46,274 nucleotides of DNA from contig DAOVIO010000019.1 of assembly GCA_030673645.1 (NCBI GenBank), positions 1-46,274 on the forward strand, written 5' to 3'. This DNA is from JAGLSB01 sp023135955. Its GTDB lineage: Bacteria > Bacteroidota > Bacteroidia > Bacteroidales > GCA-2748055. The number at the start of each line of letters is the position of its first letter. Positions within the stretch are counted from its first letter, which is position 1. This document shows positions 43,015-46,274 of the stretch, piece after piece. The translations under genes and the position numbers were made by a program. Under the pieces are notes generated by a model, which worked only from the letters and a program-made list of their open reading frames with translations, did not search any database and was not told the DNA's origin.

Positions 43015-45336
43015 TTAGTATGCAACAAGAACGGTATCAATTTTATGAATCACAGTACCTGTTTTATAGTGTCCTTCAAGCTCAGAAACCGTAGTAATAA
43101 TATTGGTAACACCACTCTCTTTCTCAATTTTATAATACAAATCACCATCACTGTAAAGTATAGAAATCTCATCGTGCCCCGGAGAAATATTCAATTCCTG
43201 GTATCTGAATCCTGTCCCGCTGTTCACTTTACTCATTGTATTATAATACCCCTGTTGTTTCTTTCCATCAGTAAAAATCAATTCATTCTTTAGAAAATGA
43301 CTCTTCAGGAAGGATGTTAAAGCATCACCGGCTAATGTATCAGCCTGAAATGCGTCAAGAGCATTGTCAGAGGGAAGGAAAAGTGTATATCTATCCACAT
43401 TATTAGTAACATAAATTTCATATTCGGAAGCCAGACCAGCTCTTTTTAAATGTTCTAAAAATTTAGTGTCAGTCAATTTAGAATGTAGGTCATACTGAGA
43501 ATAACTAAGCCAGCCATTCAGTTCGTAAACTTCTCCATTATAAAAATCGCCGCTAACCTGAGTAAAATCAACTATAATGGCTGAGTCGCCATTATATCCA
43601 AAACGCGAAGACTCACCACCGGAAATGGTATAGTTGTTATTGTCAATAATAATATGTCGTCCATCCAGAGTTTCCAGGAATTCTATTTCTGCCACCCCCT
43701 CATGCTGGTCAATAGCAATTAAACCGTTCATATAAAAGGTAATATCCTCCCGCGATCTGGTAACCCACTTTCCAGGAGGAGCTGTAGGGTCTTCGGGGAC
43801 ATCCGATCGGTCGAGCCCCTTAATTGTAAAATTGTCCTTTCTCGAATCTGACCATATAACTTCCATAGACATATCATTTGCCAGTGTCTGGTCTTTGATT
43901 GCAAATATTGTAAATTGTATGACTTCATTCTTTAGAGCTGGTAATAATTTCGCTTTTTCATATGCCGCCAGGAAGGTCTCAAAATCGGGATTCAGATACA
44001 ATGGAGCTGAAACACTTGAAAAAGCTTTCGGAGTAATCACCTTATCTACTCCAATAAAAGTAGCATTACTACCGTAACTTTTTTGAATGATTGTTGATTC
44101 ATCGATGGTAATATAGTCTCCGTTGGCATTAAAGAATCCATTCTTAGTATCTTGTTCATAAACCGGTTGATCGGTCATGTGGCCATTCACCAGCAATCTT
44201 TTAATATTAGCGGGTATCTGACTGAGATCGGATCTCTTTCCCGGGCCGGTTAATACATCATTTACAAACTGATTAAAAGCTTCATTTGTTGGGACAACTA
44301 TTCCATTATGAAATTCAATTGTGTATTTGTATGCATCTCCGGAACCCGGATTCCAGGTTAACTCCTGATTTATATCAAAAATTAAATTCGGATAGGATAA
44401 ATCATATAATTCTTCTACTTCCTCGCCCCTGTCTGCACCTTCCTGAGCAGTTGTTGCACTGCTATTAAATGTTAATTCAGAGTTCAAATTTATAAGATCC
44501 TTAAACTCTGTATATGAATATGTTCCCTGACCTTCATCCATTAGCTCTTCTGCATTTCTCAGAGGATCAATCACTCTATCAATCATATAAATGAAGCCAT
44601 TATCAGCATATATCTCTTCACCCACCATCATCCCTCCGGCAAAATAGAAGTTGCCGGGCAGATATTCCCGATCAAAGTAAAATGAGTAATCTCTACCGCT
44701 TAAATCAGCTGCATCGAGAAAATCATCGAAAAACAGCGGGGCATATTTTCGTGAATTCGAATACGCGAAAATCTTTTTATAGCTTTCATTTTCAGGCACA
44801 ATAGTATATTCACTTCCTCCTTCAGTAATAAGCTCAACCCAATAACTCTTGTTGTCGTTCTTTAGTAGAGTCTGACGTTTAAATGCAAATGGTTTATTAT
44901 TGGACACATCTAACACATTGATCCACCCCTTAGATGACAATCCCTGTAATTGATCCAGATTCCATGGCATTTGAATCAGATGAAATTTAACCAATCGTAG
45001 TTTTTCCTCAAATGGAATGTCATCAACACTTATATAAGATTTCTCCCTGAAGTAGGCTTCGAATGCCATATTGTTAGGCGCAAATGCTGTATAGGTACCA
45101 GACTTGTCAATTATAGTATCATAACCAACATCAGCAATACACTGTGCAAACATTGATAAATCGGAAATGTCGTTGATTTGAGTATATATTTTCCCAACCA
45201 GCCATTCAGGTGCCTGATACTTTTCTATCTTATCATATTTATCCTCGCAGGAGGTTAAAAAGCCTGAAAAAAGTATAAACAGGATTACGCTCTTTACCCT
45301 CAATGCTTTATAATTTTTATTCATTCTCAAATTCAT
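43015..45336 (-). CDS. Large multi-FAS1 lipoprotein
   Basis: 773 aa. The lipoprotein signal is SVILFILFSGFLTSCEDKYD. At least three FAS1 units are visible: SGTYTAFAPNNMAFEAYF with LVKFHLIQ, then HNGIVVPTNEAFNQFVND with LLVNGHMTDQ and VDKVITP, and finally VDRYTLFLPSDNALDAF with LKSHFLKNELI and TVIHKIDTVLV. It is the first gene of the run of Sus genes. The 251 bp upstream are AT-rich, with only a partial -7 element (TGCGTTTG). Surface-exposed glycan or protein binding is the likely role (inference). Confidence 0.78.
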   Translation of the reverse strand: MNLRMNKNYKALRVKSVILFILFSGFLTSCEDKYDKIEKYQAPEWLVGKIYTQINDISDLSMFAQCIADVGYDTIIDKSGTYTAFAPNNMAFEAYFREKSYISVDDIPFEEKLRLVKFHLIQMPWNLDQLQGLSSKGWINVLDVSNNKPFAFKRQTLLKNDNKSYWVELITEGGSEYTIVPENESYKKIFAYSNSRKYAPLFFDDFLDAADLSGRDYSFYFDREYLPGNFYFAGGMMVGEEIYADNGFIYMIDRVIDPLRNAEELMDEGQGTYSYTEFKDLINLNSELTFNSSATTAQEGADRGEEVEELYDLSYPNLIFDINQELTWNPGSGDAYKYTIEFHNGIVVPTNEAFNQFVNDVLTGPGKRSDLSQIPANIKRLLVNGHMTDQPVYEQDTKNGFFNANGDYITIDESTIIQKSYGSNATFIGVDKVITPKAFSSVSAPLYLNPDFETFLAAYEKAKLLPALKNEVIQFTIFAIKDQTLANDMSMEVIWSDSRKDNFTIKGLDRSDVPEDPTAPPGKWVTRSREDITFYMNGLIAIDQHEGVAEIEFLETLDGRHIIIDNNNYTISGGESSRFGYNGDSAIIVDFTQVSGDFYNGEVYELNGWLSYSQYDLHSKLTDTKFLEHLKRAGLASEYEIYVTNNVDRYTLFLPSDNALDAFQADTLAGDALTSFLKSHFLKNELIFTDGKKQQGYYNTMSKVNSGTGFRYQELNISPGHDEISILYSDGDLYYKIEKESGVTNIITTVSELEGHYKTGTVIHKIDTVLVAY

Positions 45337-45587
45337 TTAGTCTTTTATTATTCAGACCTTTTACTCCAGGTACAATATTAGTGCAAACGCAGGATATAAA
45401 TTGTAAATACACTATTAATTTTTGAAATTTTCTGTCAGAAATTGAACTTATTACTCAATCTGAATTATTTGTTCAAATATTTGGTTTTAAGGTTAAAAAA
45501 AATCAAAAAGCCGGGTAAGTTCTTATTCTGTTCATCAATATTTATTGTACTTAAAATTAAATATATACTATATAAAGTTTTTTTCAA

Positions 45588-46274
45588 TTATTTATTGGAT
45601 GAGATTTTTTCCTTAAAATAGGCATTGATATTGTAAGCTGAGAACTTTGATAAGGGCGCCCAGCTTTTCGGGATAAAAGTCTTGAGCTTATTTATTTCAT
45701 CCTGATGGTTTTTATCATTACCCAGATTTTTCCATTCATTGGGATCCTCTAACATATCGTAAAATTCAATTGAGCCGTCTTCATATTGCAAAAGTCGATA
45801 ACGCTCGTTTCTCACGGCAACATTTCCAACCCCATAAAACGATAGTGCCGGTTTAGACACTTTTGCATTTGTGTTTTCTAAAAAAGGTGTTAATGAATTA
45901 CCCTCGGCAAGATTATATTCAGGTAGCCCGCACAAATCAGTTAGTGTCGGATATATATCAAGCAACTGAACAGGTGCATTGCATGTTTGGTTTCTTTTAG
46001 CTTTGGGATCTTTAAAAATCAAAACAGTACGGGTATCCCGTTCCCATAAGGCTTGTTTTGCAAATCGGTTTTTCTCACCCAGGTGATAGCCATGATCAGA
46101 CCACAAAACAACAATTGTATTGTCGGCATATTCCGAGTTTTCCAGTGCCTCCAACACTTTTCCAACCTGAGCATCAACAAAAGTAATGCAGGCAAGATAC
46201 GCCCTGATCACATCTTTCCATTCATCTGTTTTAATCAATTCTTCGGTGGTTGGCATCATAGGTACTTCTGCAAC
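45588..46274 (-). CDS. Sulfatase, C-terminal part (cut by window edge)
   Basis: At least 228 codons, open to the window end, so the N-terminus with the CxPxR site is outside. VVLWSDHGYHLGEKNRFAKQALWERDTR is the conserved second metal and substrate region of iduronate-2-sulfatase-like S1 enzymes. PVQLLDIYPTLTDLCGLP and SIEFYDMLEDPNEWKNL are typical C-terminal features. It is separated by 251 bp from the FAS1 gene downstream, so it may belong to a separate transcript. A second sulfatase supports a sulfated glycan as PUL substrate. Confidence 0.88.
   Translation of the reverse strand, partial: VAEVPMMPTTEELIKTDEWKDVIRAYLACITFVDAQVGKVLEALENSEYADNTIVVLWSDHGYHLGEKNRFAKQALWERDTRTVLIFKDPKAKRNQTCNAPVQLLDIYPTLTDLCGLPEYNLAEGNSLTPFLENTNAKVSKPALSFYGVGNVAVRNERYRLLQYEDGSIEFYDMLEDPNEWKNLGNDKNHQDEINKLKTFIPKSWAPLSKFSAYNINAYFKEKISSNK

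Overview
The window looks like a marine or sediment-type Bacteroidota chromosome, probably near Marinilabiliales or Prolixibacteraceae (inference). The grounds are AT-rich DNA, TAnnTTTG promoter -7 elements, two SusC/SusD pairs, cysteine-anchored surface lipoproteins and a Bacteroidetes-type tyrosine recombinase. Nearly all genes lie on the minus strand; the main exception is the Fic gene.

Left part (1-14361), defence-like cargo. A cut-off IS66-type end (1-138) abuts a decayed HTH remnant. Then come an IetAS-type pair (AAA+ ATPase and subtilase), a 1267-aa RecD-like helicase with a C-terminal PD-(D/E)xK-like nuclease, a HEPN-like protein, a coupled pair of STAND/ORC-like P-loop ATPases, a PD-(D/E)xK-like protein and three small or secreted proteins. 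The two-ATPase pair is bracketed by near-identical 34-bp direct repeats, which suggests an exchangeable module.

Middle (14362-21312), mobile-element backbone. It holds two small element-type proteins, an unassigned region with an inverted repeat, a zinc-ribbon protein, a divergent family-A DNA polymerase-like protein, an excisionase-like HTH protein, and a tyrosine integrase overlapped by an unknown gene. The integrase promoter carries a 12-bp palindrome. About 150 bp further on lies the 3' half of a CAU-anticodon tRNA followed by a strong terminator, the expected attachment site of such an element.

Second island (21313-25881). It holds a nucleotidyltransferase gene broken by an amber codon with its small partner, a toxin-antitoxin-chaperone set (HigB-like, HigA-like, SecB-like), and a Fic protein with an AbiEi-like N-terminus. 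The Fic gene is preceded by four exact-period 24-bp repeats placed on its promoter. The island ends in a second, altered copy of the tRNA 3' end, so it is flanked by two tRNA-derived sequences.

Right part (25882-46274), a polysaccharide utilization locus. It encodes a GH78-type alpha-L-rhamnosidase, a sulfatase, two SusC/SusD pairs, three FAS1 (fasciclin) lipoproteins and a sulfatase cut by the window edge. Rhamnosidase plus sulfatases suggests a sulfated rhamnose-containing glycan such as ulvan (inference). The FAS1 lipoproteins sit where SusE/SusF-like glycan-binding lipoproteins are usually found.

The strongest candidate for an undescribed system is the repeat-flanked two-ATPase module at 9027-12556, possibly with its nuclease and HEPN neighbours.
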